In this document: positions 29,646-39,266 of the stretch, piece after piece | Layout of the letters: each line of letters opens with the position of its first letter | Numbering within the stretch: the stretch's first letter is position 1 | NCBI GenBank assembly: GCA_030252795.1 | Contig: CP127080.1 | Coordinates: 62,001 to 126,000 of the forward strand | From: Porticoccaceae bacterium LTM1 | GTDB taxonomy: Bacteria > Pseudomonadota > Gammaproteobacteria > Pseudomonadales > Porticoccaceae | DNA length: 64,000 nucleotides | Direction of reading: 5' to 3' | Position numbers and translations under genes: made by a program | Notes under the pieces: generated by a model | What the model was told of the DNA's origin: nothing | The model's input: only the letters and a program-made list of their open reading frames with translations | Databases searched by the model: none

Positions 29646-30497
29646 ATGAGCAAAGAGCTACAGTCAACAGCCTGGATGTCACCCGGTGCCAATATCGGCG
29701 CTTATATTCAAGGTGTAAACACTATTCCGGTTCTGTCGGCCGAGGACGAAACTGCCCTGGCCGAGCGTCTCTATTACCAAGAAGATCTCGATGCTGCCCG
29801 CCAACTGGTTATGTCCCACCTGCGTTTTGTGGTGCATATCGCGCGCAGTTACAACGGTTACGGCCTGAACATGGCCGACCTCATTCAGGAAGGTAACGTC
29901 GGCTTGATGAAAGCGGTTAAACGCTTCAACCCCGAAAAGGGAGTTCGTCTGGTCTCCTTCGCGGTGCACTGGATCAAGGCCGAAATTCACGAATACGTGC
30001 TGCGCAACTGGCGCATCGTTAAAGTGGCTACCACCAAAGCCCAACGCAAACTGTTCTTCAACCTGCGCGGTCAGAAGAAGCGTTTGGCCTGGTTGAATCA
30101 CGACGAAGCCGTTGCGGTTGCAGAAGATCTGGGGGTCGAAGTGAACCAGGTCTACGAAATGGAAAAACGCCTGGCTGCCCAGGACACCGGTTTTGACGCC
30201 CCGGAAGGTGATGACGACAATGCCTATCAGGCACCCGTTTACTACCTGGAAGACAAACGCTCTGACCCTGCCATGCAACTGGAGCAAGCCGACAGTGAAG
30301 CGGACAGCTACCAGCGTATGGCTGCCGCCATGGCACAACTGGATGAGCGCAGCCGAGATATTCTGCAGCAACGCTGGCTCAATGACGAAAAAGCCACCCT
30401 TCATGATCTGGCCGACAAGTACGGCGTTTCCGCCGAGCGCATTCGCCAGCTTGAAAAAAATGCAATGAATAAAGTGCGCGCTTCCATGGAAGCCTGA
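29646..30497 (+). CDS. rpoH: RNA polymerase sigma-32 (heat shock)
   Basis: RpoH directs transcription of heat-shock genes. The 283-residue product has the region 2 signatures ([19 protein letters not shown]), the RpoH box QRKLFFNLR and the region 4 HTH ([19 protein letters not shown]). An in-frame ATG at 29625 is poorer; 29646 matches E. coli in length. It stands about 120 bases after ftsX, so its own promoter is likely there. A hairpin follows the stop. Confidence 0.97.
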   Translation: MSKELQSTAWMSPGANIGAYIQGVNTIPVLSAEDETALAERLYYQEDLDAARQLVMSHLRFVVHIARSYNGYGLNMADLIQEGNVGLMKAVKRFNPEKGVRLVSFAVHWIKAEIHEYVLRNWRIVKVATTKAQRKLFFNLRGQKKRLAWLNHDEAVAVAEDLGVEVNQVYEMEKRLAAQDTGFDAPEGDDDNAYQAPVYYLEDKRSDPAMQLEQADSEADSYQRMAAAMAQLDERSRDILQQRWLNDEKATLHDLADKYGVSAERIRQLEKNAMNKVRASMEA

Positions 30498-30519
30498 CAG
30501 CCGCCTTTATTCAACGCTA

Positions 30520-30547
30520 CAAAGCCGCAATCTACATTGCGGCTTTG
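30520..30547 (+). terminator. Hairpin after rpoH
   Basis: A 12 bp perfect stem (CAAAGCCGCAAT and complement) with a CTAC loop. Only a short T-containing tail follows, so termination may be partial. Confidence 0.7.
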
Positions 30548-30567
30548 TTCGTTTAACAGGACTCAAT

Positions 30568-30957
30568 GTGACACACTCCGACAACCACTGGTTTTTCTGG
30601 GCAGCCATCAGCGGCTTTCTATGTGTGGCCCTGGGCGCGTTTGGTGCCCATGCTTTAAAGGCCAGCGTCAGCGCTGCAAATCTCGAAGTTTGGAAAACCG
30701 CTGTCCAGTACCAGATGTTTCATACCCTGGCGCTGATGCTGTTGAATGTGTTGAGCGGCAAACTGAGTCAACGGGTCCTTTGTTGGATTGGCCGTTTATG
30801 GTGTGCTGGCCTGGTGCTGTTTTGCGGGTCGCTCTATGTATTGGTGCTGACCGATCTGCGCTGGTTGGGTGCCATTACCCCATTGGGCGGTACATTGTGG
30901 CTGATCGCATGGGCTCTGCTGGCCATTGCTGCCTTTCGGCAACGACGTATGCAATAA
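30568..30957 (+). CDS. DUF423 family membrane protein
   Basis: A 129-residue membrane protein with four predicted helices and the DUF423 signature GAFGAHALK near residue 24. Its function is unknown. It starts with GTG at 30568, six bases after AACAGGA. It lies between rpoH and trmB on the same strand. Confidence 0.87.
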   Translation: MTHSDNHWFFWAAISGFLCVALGAFGAHALKASVSAANLEVWKTAVQYQMFHTLALMLLNVLSGKLSQRVLCWIGRLWCAGLVLFCGSLYVLVLTDLRWLGAITPLGGTLWLIAWALLAIAAFRQRRMQ

Positions 30958-30984
30958 CTGTTTTATTTGGTCTGGAAACTGAAC

Positions 30985-31680
30985 GTGGAAATCAAACCTG
31001 AGTTTAAAAAGAAATCGATTCGCAGCTTTGTGGTGCGCGGAGGTCGAATTACGGAAGGTCAGCGCAACGCCTTTGAGCGCTGGTGGCCACACCTAGGACT
31101 GAGCCTCTATGACGGCAAACTGAATTGCGCCGAGCGATTTGGACGCGAGGCACCAGTGGTGCTGGAGATAGGTTTTGGTATGGGCGATTCACTGCTGGCC
31201 ATGGCCCAGAACGAGCCCGACAAAAACTTTATCGGTATCGACGTGCACCCGCCGGGCGTGGGCCGGTTGATCAACAACGCTGGCAAAGCTGAAGTGACTA
31301 ACCTGCGCTGCTTTCTTGCCGACGCCAATGATGTGTTGGAAGACTGTATACCCGATGGCAGTCTGGCGCGAGTACAACTCTATTTTCCAGATCCCTGGCA
31401 CAAGAAAAAACACCACAAGCGTCGCATTGTGCAACCGGCCTTTGTCGAACAGATTCGCAAAAAACTCGCCATCGGTGGCGTATTTCACCTGGCCACGGAC
31501 TGGGAGAACTACGCAGAACATATGATGGAAGTAATGGAAGCGGCCGAGGGCTACGACAATATCGCCGGAGCTGGCCAGTATTCACCTCGCCCGGATTTCC
31601 GCCCGGTCACCAAGTTTGAAAAACGCGGCGAGCGACTGGGCCACGGCGTTTGGGATTTGATGTACACGCGCAGTACATGA
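30985..31680 (+). CDS. trmB: tRNA (guanine-N7)-methyltransferase TrmB
   Basis: TrmB makes m7G46 in t[14 protein letters not shown] is the SAM-binding motif and [18 protein letters not shown] the catalytic and tRNA-binding signature. The conserved part begins at [17 protein letters not shown]. The start is uncertain: GTG 30985, weakly supported by GGAAA, gives 231 residues; TTG 30967 gives 237. Confidence 0.94.
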   Translation: MEIKPEFKKKSIRSFVVRGGRITEGQRNAFERWWPHLGLSLYDGKLNCAERFGREAPVVLEIGFGMGDSLLAMAQNEPDKNFIGIDVHPPGVGRLINNAGKAEVTNLRCFLADANDVLEDCIPDGSLARVQLYFPDPWHKKKHHKRRIVQPAFVEQIRKKLAIGGVFHLATDWENYAEHMMEVMEAAEGYDNIAGAGQYSPRPDFRPVTKFEKRGERLGHGVWDLMYTRST

Positions 31681-31699
31681 AGTTGAAAGGAGATAAAAC

Positions 31700-32356
31700 A
31701 TGAGCAAACGAGTAGCAGTTGTTTTGTCTGGCTGCGGTGTATTTGATGGCTCTGAAATATACGAAACCGTCATCACCCTGTTGCGGCTGGATCAGCAGAA
31801 TGCAAAGGTTCAGTGCTTTGCCCCCAACGTGCCGCAGATGCACGTGATCAATCACCTAAACGGTGAAGTCTGCGAAGGCGAGACACGCAATGTATTGGTG
31901 GAAGCGGCACGATTGGCGCGTGGAGATATCAAAAACCTTGCCGATGCCAACCCCGCTGACTTTGACGCCCTGATCGTTCCCGGCGGTTTTGGTGCAGCCA
32001 AAAACCTTAGTGACTTTGCCGTCAAGGGCGCTCAGATGAAGGTTAATGACGACCTCCAAAAACTGGTGCAGGGCATGCATCAGCAGGGCAAACCGGTAGG
32101 TCTGGTATGCATCGCTCCGGCGATGGCCGGAGTACTCTTTGGTAAGGGCGTACAGTGCACTATTGGCAATGATGCTGATACGGCGGCTGCGATTAATGCC
32201 ACCGGTGCAGTGCATCGCGACTGCTCAGTGGATGAAATATGCATCGATGAAGCAAACAAGCTGGTAACCACACCAGCCTATATGCTGGCCGGTCGTATCA
32301 GTGAGGCAGCCGTTGGTATCAACAAACTGGTGGATGAAGTTCTGGTGCGCACTTGA
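31700..32356 (+). CDS. elbB: ElbB-type glyoxalase (DJ-1/PfpI superfamily)
   Basis: A 218-residue class I glutamine amidotransferase-like protein closely matching ElbB, which has weak glyoxalase activity and an indirect link to isoprenoid yield in E. coli. VVLSGCGVFDGSEIYE begins it, and the nucleophile Cys is in GLVCIAPAM near residue 136. AAAGGAGATAAAAC precedes the ATG. Its stop overlaps the start of the next gene. Confidence 0.92.
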   Translation: MSKRVAVVLSGCGVFDGSEIYETVITLLRLDQQNAKVQCFAPNVPQMHVINHLNGEVCEGETRNVLVEAARLARGDIKNLADANPADFDALIVPGGFGAAKNLSDFAVKGAQMKVNDDLQKLVQGMHQQGKPVGLVCIAPAMAGVLFGKGVQCTIGNDADTAAAINATGAVHRDCSVDEICIDEANKLVTTPAYMLAGRISEAAVGINKLVDEVLVRT

Positions 32357-32817
32357 TGAGTGATGACAATCCGTTTTGGGATTACTCGCTGCGTCTCTAC
32401 CCGCACATTGAGACTTGGTGCCTGCAGCAGCAAGCGCGGGGTTGTAATGTGAACCTCTTGCTGCTGTGCTGCTTTGTTGGCAGCCGTGGCGTAGTGTTGA
32501 GTGATGATCAACTGACGCATGCCAAAACCTGTATTGAACCCTGGGACACCAAAGTAGTTGTACCGTTACGAACACTTCGGCAGGCATTGAAGGCACGACC
32601 CTTAAACGGGGACAGTGAAGCTGTACGGCAAGCAATAGCGAAAGCGGAGTTGTTGGCAGAACAACAGGTTCAAAAGCAGCTCTATGATTGGTGGCGAAAG
32701 GAATCAGGGACGATCAATGCAACGCCTGAACAAGCGATAAGTGACAACTTAATGCTTGCGGGGGCTGAACAAATTACCGATTTTATTGTCCAGCAATCAA
32801 CCCAAAGCCAGTCATAG
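32356..32817 (+). CDS. TIGR02444/DUF2390 family protein
   Basis: A 153-residue soluble, helical protein of the TIGR02444 type (FWDYSLRLYPHIE near the start, a conserved Cys pair in LLLLCCFVG). The function is not known. The ATG overlaps the TGA of elbB in the arrangement TGATG, which indicates translational coupling. Confidence 0.82.
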   Translation: MSDDNPFWDYSLRLYPHIETWCLQQQARGCNVNLLLLCCFVGSRGVVLSDDQLTHAKTCIEPWDTKVVVPLRTLRQALKARPLNGDSEAVRQAIAKAELLAEQQVQKQLYDWWRKESGTINATPEQAISDNLMLAGAEQITDFIVQQSTQSQS

Positions 32818-32897
32818 AGCTGCATTGGGCGATAGGCTAGAATGCCGGGTCTTTGCTGGACCTAATTATGAACAGGAAAATGAACAGGATAGCGAGT

Positions 32898-33677
32898 ATG
32901 AAGTATATAAAAACAGCGTTGGCAGTTGCGATCATTGCGCTGGCCGGCTGCAAAGAGGAAGCGGCACTGAACGCTGATGAACACAGTCATGGACCGGTAG
33001 AAGATGGCGTGGTACTGGAAACTCACCAGCAAAAAGTAAGCTACCTGGCGGCCCTTGAATTTGCCGACAAGTATCACTCGCAAGGCATTCCCCTGGATGC
33101 CAATGCGGTTGCGGCGGCCGTACGTGACATTATGGCTGGCGCCGAAGTTCGCATGGATGAGGACGATATACAGAAAACCTTTGAGCGTTTCCGCGATGAT
33201 CAACTGAAGCGCCAGCAGGAGCTGGCTGCTATGCAGGCAGAGGCCGCGGCAGCGCTTGAAGCACAGTACGATCAGCTGTCTCAAGAAAACCTTAAGGCTG
33301 GTGAAGCATTCCTTGCAGAGAATGCCGACAAGGAAGGTGTTGAAAGCACTGGCAGCGGTTTGCAGTACAAAGTGCTCCAGACCGGAGACGGTCAAGTTCC
33401 GGTCGCAAATGACACAGTGAGCGTTCACTACCGTGGCAAGCTTTTGGATGGTACCGAGTTCGACAGTTCCTACAAACGCGATGTGCCAGCAACCCTGAAA
33501 GTAAATGAGGGCCTTCCTGCCTGGACTGAAGCTCTGCAAATGATGCCGGCAGGATCCAAGTGGGAGCTCTACGTGCCTGCAAGTTTGGGCTATGGCCCCG
33601 GTGGTATTGAAGGTGTTGGCCCCAATGCGACACTGATTTATGAACTGGAATTACTTGAAATTGTGCCGTCGAAATAA
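32898..33677 (+). CDS. FKBP-type peptidyl-prolyl isomerase, lipoprotein (first of two)
   Basis: A 259-residue Mip/FkpA-like isomerase: a lipoprotein signal with LAGC at about residue 18, a helical dimerisation region with a Gln/Ala-rich coiled coil (about 100-140), and a C-terminal FKBP domain (VHYRGKLLDGTEFDSSY; PASLGYGPGG). The usual VIPGW groove stretch is replaced by EGLPAW, so substrate preference may differ from its neighbour. The start is uncertain; ATGs at 32868 and 32880 are in frame. The next gene is a paralogue. Confidence 0.9.
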   Translation: MKYIKTALAVAIIALAGCKEEAALNADEHSHGPVEDGVVLETHQQKVSYLAALEFADKYHSQGIPLDANAVAAAVRDIMAGAEVRMDEDDIQKTFERFRDDQLKRQQELAAMQAEAAAALEAQYDQLSQENLKAGEAFLAENADKEGVESTGSGLQYKVLQTGDGQVPVANDTVSVHYRGKLLDGTEFDSSYKRDVPATLKVNEGLPAWTEALQMMPAGSKWELYVPASLGYGPGGIEGVGPNATLIYELELLEIVPSK

Positions 33678-33719
33678 TTCGCCGATTTAAAACAGACAAT
33701 AATTCGATTAGGAAAAACT

Positions 33720-34445
33720 ATGAAAAAGAAAATTTCACTATTGGCTGCGGTGATTGCAGCTGCCGCACTCTCTGCCTGTAACCAGGGTGAAAAATCCTCC
33801 GAGCAGGCCGCAGTGGACCTGACCGACAGCCAGCAACAACTGAGCTATCAGGCGGGCTATCAGCTGGCCAAACAGATGCAGCGTGACAGCATGACGGCCA
33901 ACGCTGATGCGGTTGCCCAAGGGGTGCGCGATGCTTTGAACGGCGCCGATTCAAAAGTGGCCTCTAAAGAAGTGGATACTCAACTGGATGGGCTACTTTC
34001 TGGTTACCTGATTCTGCGTCAGGACATTATTGCTGAAGAGCGCAAGCTGAATCACCCGAATTACCAGGCAGGTAAAGCTTTCCTCGAGGAAAACGCCACC
34101 AAAGAAGGTGTGGTGACTACCGATAGTGGCCTGCAATATAAAGTGGTCAAGGAAGGCGAAGGTGCCAGCCCAGCTGCCACTGATACGGTAGAAGTTCACT
34201 ACCACGGCACTTTGGTCGATGGCACTGTATTTGACAGCTCAGTTGAGCGTGGCGAAACCATTTCATTCCCGCTCAATCGGGTGATTTCAGGTTGGACCGA
34301 GGGCCTGCAACTGATGAAAGAAGGTGGAAAAACGATCTTCTACATCCCTTACAACCTGGCCTATGGTGACCAGCAGCGCAGTGCTGAGATCGGCCCTTAT
34401 TCAGCGTTGATCTTTGAGGTAGAACTGTTCAAGGTTAATCCCTGA
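33720..34445 (+). CDS. FKBP-type peptidyl-prolyl isomerase, lipoprotein (second of two)
   Basis: A 241-residue paralogue of the preceding gene: lipobox LSAC near residue 19, a helical N-terminal half, then an FKBP domain with the groove residues intact (VHYHGTLVDGTVFDSS; VISGWTEGL; PYNLAYGD). It probably folds envelope proteins. The gap to the first copy is 42 bases and a strong terminator follows, so the two are likely one transcription unit. Confidence 0.93.
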   Translation: MKKKISLLAAVIAAAALSACNQGEKSSEQAAVDLTDSQQQLSYQAGYQLAKQMQRDSMTANADAVAQGVRDALNGADSKVASKEVDTQLDGLLSGYLILRQDIIAEERKLNHPNYQAGKAFLEENATKEGVVTTDSGLQYKVVKEGEGASPAATDTVEVHYHGTLVDGTVFDSSVERGETISFPLNRVISGWTEGLQLMKEGGKTIFYIPYNLAYGDQQRSAEIGPYSALIFEVELFKVNP

Positions 34446-34460
34446 TCAGATCTATACCCA

Positions 34461-34500
34461 ATAAAAAAGCCCGGCTGCGATAACAGCCGGGCTTTTTTAT
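34461..34500. terminator. Strong bidirectional terminator
   Basis: A 17 bp uninterrupted stem, including GCCCGGCTG and the A/T runs, around a six-base loop. It separates the FKBP pair from the convergent rsd/algQ gene. Confidence 0.96.
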
Positions 34501-34515
34501 TTCTGAGCATCCACT

Positions 34516-34986
34516 TTACGAAGCCACAATTCCCTGGTGAGCATTGTGCAAGACCTCAATCATGCGATCTTCCACCTCAAAGCGAGACTCCAGTGTCTCT
34601 CCCAGCTCAGACAAGTCTTTGGCCAGTGACTCAAGGTCATCGGTTTCCAGATACTTGTCGTTAAAATCCAGTGCGGATTGAGTTGCCACGTGAATCTGGG
34701 TCAGCAGCTCATGCGCTTCATTCAGGGCATCCTGATCACCGAAAGCGCGTCCCTCTTCCATCAGCTGTTGGTAAACCTCGAAGTGCCCGGCGGAAATGTA
34801 GTCCACCAGCAATTCACACATTTCCTGCAGCTTGACGCCGTGATCGGAATTGTCGCTATCAAAAGCGGGGGTGTTGCTCAGCTCAATGTAGCTGACCAAT
34901 ATCTTTTTACGAGCTTGCAGCCAGCGGTCAATGATCTCACTGACCCCACCCCAGCGCTCTTGCAGGCTTTTGCAGTTATCTAACAT
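34516..34986 (-). CDS. algQ: Anti-sigma70 regulator Rsd/AlgQ
   Basis: A 156-residue Rsd/AlgQ protein, which binds region 4 of the housekeeping sigma factor and in Pseudomonas affects alginate and virulence genes. SLQERWGGVSEIIDRWLQAR at the start and LVDYISAGHFEVYQQL are characteristic. It stands beside dsbB, as algQ does in Pseudomonas. Sigma binding is inferred from the family. Confidence 0.9.
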   Translation of the reverse strand: MLDNCKSLQERWGGVSEIIDRWLQARKKILVSYIELSNTPAFDSDNSDHGVKLQEMCELLVDYISAGHFEVYQQLMEEGRAFGDQDALNEAHELLTQIHVATQSALDFNDKYLETDDLESLAKDLSELGETLESRFEVEDRMIEVLHNAHQGIVAS

Positions 34987-35107
34987 AGATTTGTTTCCTC
35001 TCCCTCAACCTCTAAGTGTTTGCAGCCTATGCCGCACGCCTTTATTGTTTTTGTTAGACGATACGGCTGATTTTAATGGGTTTTTCCGTTGAGGGTAAGC
35101 TGTATAG

Positions 35108-35608
35108 TTACCTTTTGGCGCGTGCAATTTGCCAAACGGCTATTACAGCCAGACCAATGAAACAGATCAGCATCCAGCCCGGAATGCTCAATCCCAAAAA
35201 TGTCCACTGAACATCTGCACAATTGCCGTCACCACGGAGCAGTTTGGCCAGCGCATTGCCAAAGGTTTCAACTTCAAACAGGTAGGACACTGAAGCGCCG
35301 CAGTCGGGTATATAAGGACTATCCTTTGGCAGGCTTTGCAACCAGAGTTGCTTGCCAGAGAAAAAGCTGCCACCCAGTGTGGTGAGGACAATCAGGCCGC
35401 CGTAGATACGCTGCCCCAATACTTTTGGGTTATGCAAGGCAGCCAGTAGTGCAACGGTGCCGGTGGCAATTACAAACACACGCTGCAGCATGCACATGTA
35501 GCATGGTTCCAGGCCCATCCCATGCTCCATATAAAGAGCGGTGCCGATAAGGCCGGCGCAGACAATGGCGATCAGCAAAAAAACGGTTCGAGTACCGGGT
35601 AGTGTCAT
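35108..35608 (-). CDS. dsbB: Disulfide bond formation protein DsbB
   Basis: DsbB re-oxidises DsbA and passes electrons to quinones. The 166-residue protein has four membrane helices, the first Cys pair as CYMC near residue 40, and the second pair in PDC and GNC in the second periplasmic loop. A longer in-frame reading adds 33 residues; ATG 35608, preceded by GGAAAAATAACC, fits the family. Confidence 0.94.
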   Translation of the reverse strand: MTLPGTRTVFLLIAIVCAGLIGTALYMEHGMGLEPCYMCMLQRVFVIATGTVALLAALHNPKVLGQRIYGGLIVLTTLGGSFFSGKQLWLQSLPKDSPYIPDCGASVSYLFEVETFGNALAKLLRGDGNCADVQWTFLGLSIPGWMLICFIGLAVIAVWQIARAKR

Positions 35609-35719
35609 GGTTATTTTTCCCTCACAGATAATCTTGAAATCAGGCACCACGGAAACTGGTGTGGCGCAGGCGGGGGAAAGTATGCAGATTGCCTTGCCGG
35701 GATGCAATCGTAGTACAGC

Positions 35720-36304
35720 TTAAAGGGTTCTCAGCTGACTATCGGCAAAAACACACAGACGGGGAAACAGGGTTTCAAACTCCCGCTCCAGGGCTGGCCA
35801 GTGCTGGTGGATCGATGGCATGGCTCCCGCCAGGTTAACCGGGCGCTTGAGGCGCCGGCTGATGCGGTTAAGTGCGAGTTCAATGGCGCCTTCGTTTGCA
35901 TAGCCTTCCAGCAGGCGGTGCACAGGAGCCGTATCAGCGAAGCGCTGGGCCCGATCAGGGAGCAGGTTGTAGTGTTGCTGCAGCTGGCTGTAGAACGCCT
36001 TCGCGTAATTGCCCAGTGCCTCGGCGTGGAAGTCAGACCAGCGTTTGGCCAGCAGGTGGTCGTAGCAGATATCGACAATGACACCACCAAAGCGGCGAAA
36101 TGGCGGGTGGAAGCGCTGGACTGCAGCGAGCATTTCCGGCTGGTCATCAACCCAGGCATCAATGTAGCGATGAAGGGCAATGCCGCGCTCTATGTCAGTC
36201 GGGTACTCACCACGCAGTGGCCCTTTGACGAAGTCACCCAGCAAGCCGCCGATCATCACCTGCGGCTCGTCACCGGACAGAAATAGATGGGCCAGGTAGT
36301 TCAC
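35720..36304 (-). CDS. acpH: Acyl carrier protein phosphodiesterase AcpH
   Basis: AcpH removes the phosphopantetheine arm from acyl carrier protein. The 194-residue protein has the HD-like motifs MNYLAHLFLSGDEPQ, GDFVKG, HRYIDAWVD and DICYDHLLAKRW. It is 112 bases upstream of dsbB on the same strand; the gshA stop lies 54 bases before its start. Confidence 0.93.
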   Translation of the reverse strand: MNYLAHLFLSGDEPQVMIGGLLGDFVKGPLRGEYPTDIERGIALHRYIDAWVDDQPEMLAAVQRFHPPFRRFGGVIVDICYDHLLAKRWSDFHAEALGNYAKAFYSQLQQHYNLLPDRAQRFADTAPVHRLLEGYANEGAIELALNRISRRLKRPVNLAGAMPSIHQHWPALEREFETLFPRLCVFADSQLRTL

Positions 36305-36357
36305 GGCAGCCTCGAAAAATTTGATTCAACATCCTGCCAGGTTCTGACTTGCTTACC

Positions 36358-37962
36358 TCAGCGTAGTGGGAAGTCGTAGCGCTGGTAAAACTCTGCCAAA
36401 AACTGCTCGAACGGCACCTTGTCAGATTGCTCGATATGCTTTTGTTCTTCCAGTGACTGGGCCGCCTGGGCTCGAAACTGCTCATCCAGTGCAGGGTCCA
36501 GTGGCTTGTCCAAAAAGTACTCGCGGTGCTGCCTGGCGTAGCCAAGGGCAGTCTGGAAGTAGGTGTCGCAATTGCTCTGCAGTTCATTCAACAAGATGGA
36601 TGACGGGGTCAATTCGGGCTGGTTGATACGACGACCAAAGTGATTGAGTGCATCACTGTGCTCACTACCTCCGCTGGCGGCATCCATCATCTCGGCTATA
36701 GGGGCCATGCCATCAAAGAGTTTTTGCGCCCAGTCTTTGAGTGGCGTTTCGCCACCGTTATTGCGCAGCATCAGGCCTGGCTCGCGACCGCGATACACCA
36801 TGCGACGCTGGTTTTCGAGAATATTATGATATTCATCCGTATGGGTCTTGGGGCTGTCGCTCAACAGGCAGTACACCAGGAAAGTATCGATAAAATGCAT
36901 CTGCATCGGCTCGATCCCAACAGGCAGCAATGGGTTGAGGTCAAGGCAGCGAACTTCGATGTATTCCACGCCGCGTTCCCAAAGTGCAGCTACCGGCGGT
37001 TCGCCTGAGTGGGCGGTGCGCTTGGGACGAATGGAGCTGTAGAACTCGTTCTCGATCTGTAGGAGATTGTTGCTCAGCTGGCGATAGTTGCCCTGATCAT
37101 CCTTCAGGCCAATTTTTTCATAGCCGGGGTAGGATGTAGTCAGTGCGCCGCGCAGGGTTTCGATGTAGTTCTCCAGGTTGTTGTAGCAGACCACCAGAGA
37201 ATCCTGTGCCTTGCTCTGGTAACCGAGGTCGCCCATACGCAAAGAGGTGGCGTAGGGGCTGTGCAGGCTGTGATCGTCACAATTTACCGGCTCCAGACTG
37301 TGGTTACGGTTGCGCACAAAGCTGCGACACACCGCTGGTGATGCGCCAAACAGATAGAGCAGCAACCAGAAATTACGGCGGAAGTTACGAATCAGGCTGA
37401 AATAACCGGTGGTTTTGTAATCCTGCAGGGAGCCAGTATCACCATCCTGTTGTTGCAGCACTTTCCAGAAACTGTCCGGCAGGGAAAAGTTGTAGTGAAT
37501 GCCGGCGATGGTCTGCATCAGTCGGCCATAGCGGTGGCCGAGGCCGATACGATAGATACGCTTCATACGGCCGATATTGGAGCTGCCGTATCGGGCTTCG
37601 GGAATATCGGTGTCGTTATCGTGGCCGAGCATACAGGGCATGCTGTTTACCCACAGCAGTTCATCACCGATCTGGCGATAAGTATACTGATGCAGAGCCT
37701 CCAGGTTGTCATAGACGTGCTTCACCGAGCCGGATGGCGGGGTGATAAATTCCAGCAAAGCCTCGGAGTAATCGGTAGTGATTTCCGGATGTGTCAGAGC
37801 TGAACCCAGTGCCGCAGGGTGGGGCGTTTTAGCCAGCAAACCCTCCGGAGTAACTCGCAAGCTCTCTTTCTCGATACCGCGAACAACACCGGCTAACAAC
37901 TGGTTGTTTTCGGGACGACTCAGCAGCGCCAGACGCTGCTGAAACTGCGAGAGACTTTTCAT
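36358..37962 (-). CDS. gshA: Glutamate-cysteine ligase
   Basis: GshA makes gamma-glutamylcysteine, the first step of glutathione synthesis. The 534-residue protein matches the proteobacterial (class 1) type: GIEKESLRV near the start, the metal-binding core, and [12 protein letters not shown] near residue 335. ATG 37962 aligns with family starts but lacks a ribosome site; an in-frame TTG at 37989 has AGGAAG seven bases upstream, so it may be used. A gene with a Ser-Glu repeat tail lies just upstream. Confidence 0.96.
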   Translation of the reverse strand: MKSLSQFQQRLALLSRPENNQLLAGVVRGIEKESLRVTPEGLLAKTPHPAALGSALTHPEITTDYSEALLEFITPPSGSVKHVYDNLEALHQYTYRQIGDELLWVNSMPCMLGHDNDTDIPEARYGSSNIGRMKRIYRIGLGHRYGRLMQTIAGIHYNFSLPDSFWKVLQQQDGDTGSLQDYKTTGYFSLIRNFRRNFWLLLYLFGASPAVCRSFVRNRNHSLEPVNCDDHSLHSPYATSLRMGDLGYQSKAQDSLVVCYNNLENYIETLRGALTTSYPGYEKIGLKDDQGNYRQLSNNLLQIENEFYSSIRPKRTAHSGEPPVAALWERGVEYIEVRCLDLNPLLPVGIEPMQMHFIDTFLVYCLLSDSPKTHTDEYHNILENQRRMVYRGREPGLMLRNNGGETPLKDWAQKLFDGMAPIAEMMDAASGGSEHSDALNHFGRRINQPELTPSSILLNELQSNCDTYFQTALGYARQHREYFLDKPLDPALDEQFRAQAAQSLEEQKHIEQSDKVPFEQFLAEFYQRYDFPLR

Positions 37963-38025
37963 GGCATTGGGTGGGATAACCTGGGGCAAAAGCGTGCTTC
38001 CTGCTCAGTTGTCATGGGGTGTGGT

Positions 38026-38496
38026 TTACGCGCACACTGTGTCGGACTCGGACTCGGACTCGGACTCGGACTCGGACTCGGACTCGGACTCGGACTCGGA
38101 CTCGGACTCGGACTCGGACTCGGACTCGGACTCGGACTCGGACTCGGACTCGGACTCGGACTCGGACTCGGACTCGGACTCGGCGTCAGCTGTCGCCTCG
38201 ACTTTTACTTCCGGTTCCGGCGTAGCGAAAAGATCTTCTTTCAGAATACAGTCCGCTTTGGCAATAGCGCTTTCCGGATTGTCTTCGGGCAGGATTGGCC
38301 GCCCCTTACTGTCCAGCTCACAGCTCAAAACCACAGCGCGCAGGGTGTAATCCTTGGCATTCAGTTCAATCAACTGATTCAGGGCGACATCGTAGTGGTT
38401 GGCTCGAAACAGGGCACCGGCTTCACCGCTGGCGACCCATTCCTTGTCCTTATTGAGAAACTGCTGGTGCTGATTCTGCAAAATGAACACAGGCAT
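38026..38496 (-). CDS. Hypothetical protein with long Ser-Glu dipeptide tail
   Basis: A 156-residue protein of unknown function. Residues about 1-105 form a compact soluble domain ([15 protein letters not shown] at the start, two Cys). From about residue 106 the chain is an uninterrupted Glu-Ser alternation of 23 pairs, highly acidic and certainly disordered, ending SDTVCA. The tail comes from the perfect 6-base repeat at 38044-38181. The gene lies 36-63 bases upstream of gshA on the same strand and may be cotranscribed. Gain or loss of repeat units would change only tail length, not frame. Confidence 0.72.
   Translation of the reverse strand: MPVFILQNQHQQFLNKDKEWVASGEAGALFRANHYDVALNQLIELNAKDYTLRAVVLSCELDSKGRPILPEDNPESAIAKADCILKEDLFATPEPEVKVEATADAESESESESESESESESESESESESESESESESESESESESESESESDTVCA
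38044..38181. repeat. Hexanucleotide microsatellite, 23 copies of GGACTC
   Basis: Twenty-three perfect head-to-tail copies of GGACTC (GAGTCC on the coding strand), with near-copies at each edge. It encodes the Glu-Ser tail of the minus-strand gene. The other frames give Asp-Ser, Gly-Leu or Arg-Thr repeats and are not genes. Confidence 0.98.
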
Positions 38497-38568
38497 ACTT
38501 GACTCAACTTCATCAAAGCGAAACGATTGGACTACAGTTTACCGTAAAAACCCAAGGTAGGAACCCTT

Positions 38569-39141
38569 ATGAGCAAGCGCGTATTGATCCCGGCTGCCGA
38601 TGGCAGCGAAGACATGGAGCTGGTGACACTGGTAGATGTACTGCGACGTGCCGGCGCTGAAGTAACTGTAGCCAGCGTGATGGAGAATGGTCGACAGCAG
38701 ATCACCGCGTCCCGCGGGACCGTAATTACTACCGACAGTCACATTCAGGGCTGCACCGCCAGCGAGTGGGACCTGATCGCTGTGCCCGGCGGTATCCCCG
38801 GTGCCGAGCACCTGCGCGACAGCCAGGAGCTGACCTCACTGCTCAAAAAACAGGCCGCCGATAACAAACCCTACGCCGCAATCTGCGCAGCACCGGCTGT
38901 AGTGCTGGCTCATCATGGATTACTGAAAAACCGCAAAGCCACCGGCCACCCCGCCTACCAGCAAATGGAAGGGGTAAATGTCGATAACCAGTCTCGCGTG
39001 GTGGTGGATGGCAACTGCGTCACCAGTCAGGGGGCGGGTACTGCGCTAGAGTTTGCTCTGGTGCTGGTGGAGATGCTGTACGACAGTCGCAAGCGCGGGG
39101 AAGTGGGTGAGCCGATGGTGGCGGAGCCGATTTATTTGTAG
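38569..39141 (+). CDS. DJ-1/YajL family protein
   Basis: A 190-residue DJ-1 superfamily protein closest to YajL/DJ-1, a chaperone and deglycase/glyoxalase-like stress protein. LIPAADGSEDMELVTLVDVL begins it, the reactive Cys is in AAICAAPAVVL near residue 105, and PGGIPGAEHLRD provides the Glu/Gly region. TAGGAACCC precedes the ATG. It stands alone on the plus strand, divergent from the Ser-Glu gene. Confidence 0.92.
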   Translation: MSKRVLIPAADGSEDMELVTLVDVLRRAGAEVTVASVMENGRQQITASRGTVITTDSHIQGCTASEWDLIAVPGGIPGAEHLRDSQELTSLLKKQAADNKPYAAICAAPAVVLAHHGLLKNRKATGHPAYQQMEGVNVDNQSRVVVDGNCVTSQGAGTALEFALVLVEMLYDSRKRGEVGEPMVAEPIYL

Positions 39142-39218
39142 GGGTAAGGAGAGTGTGAGGCTGTGGGCCAAGTGTGGGTCTAAATAGGGCATATGGTAAG
39201 GTGTGGGCAAGTCAATAT

Positions 39219-39246
39219 TTGACAATGCGCGATATTCAAATAATAG
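39219..39246 (+). promoter_or_regulatory. Candidate sigma70 promoter of the DUF1275 gene
   Basis: A perfect TTGACA at 39219-39224 and TAATAG at 39241-39246, 16 bases apart, about 20 bases before the start codon. The -10 match is only fair. Confidence 0.5.
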
Positions 39247-39266
39247 CTGTTACCAAGGTATGAATC

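Noticed and set aside
37961-38350. Open frames across the hexamer repeat giving Asp-Ser, Gly-Leu or Arg-Thr runs on the plus strand
   Set aside because: They exist only because a 6-base repeat without stop codons is read in other frames. The minus-strand Glu-Ser gene has a normal globular N-terminal part and the right context.
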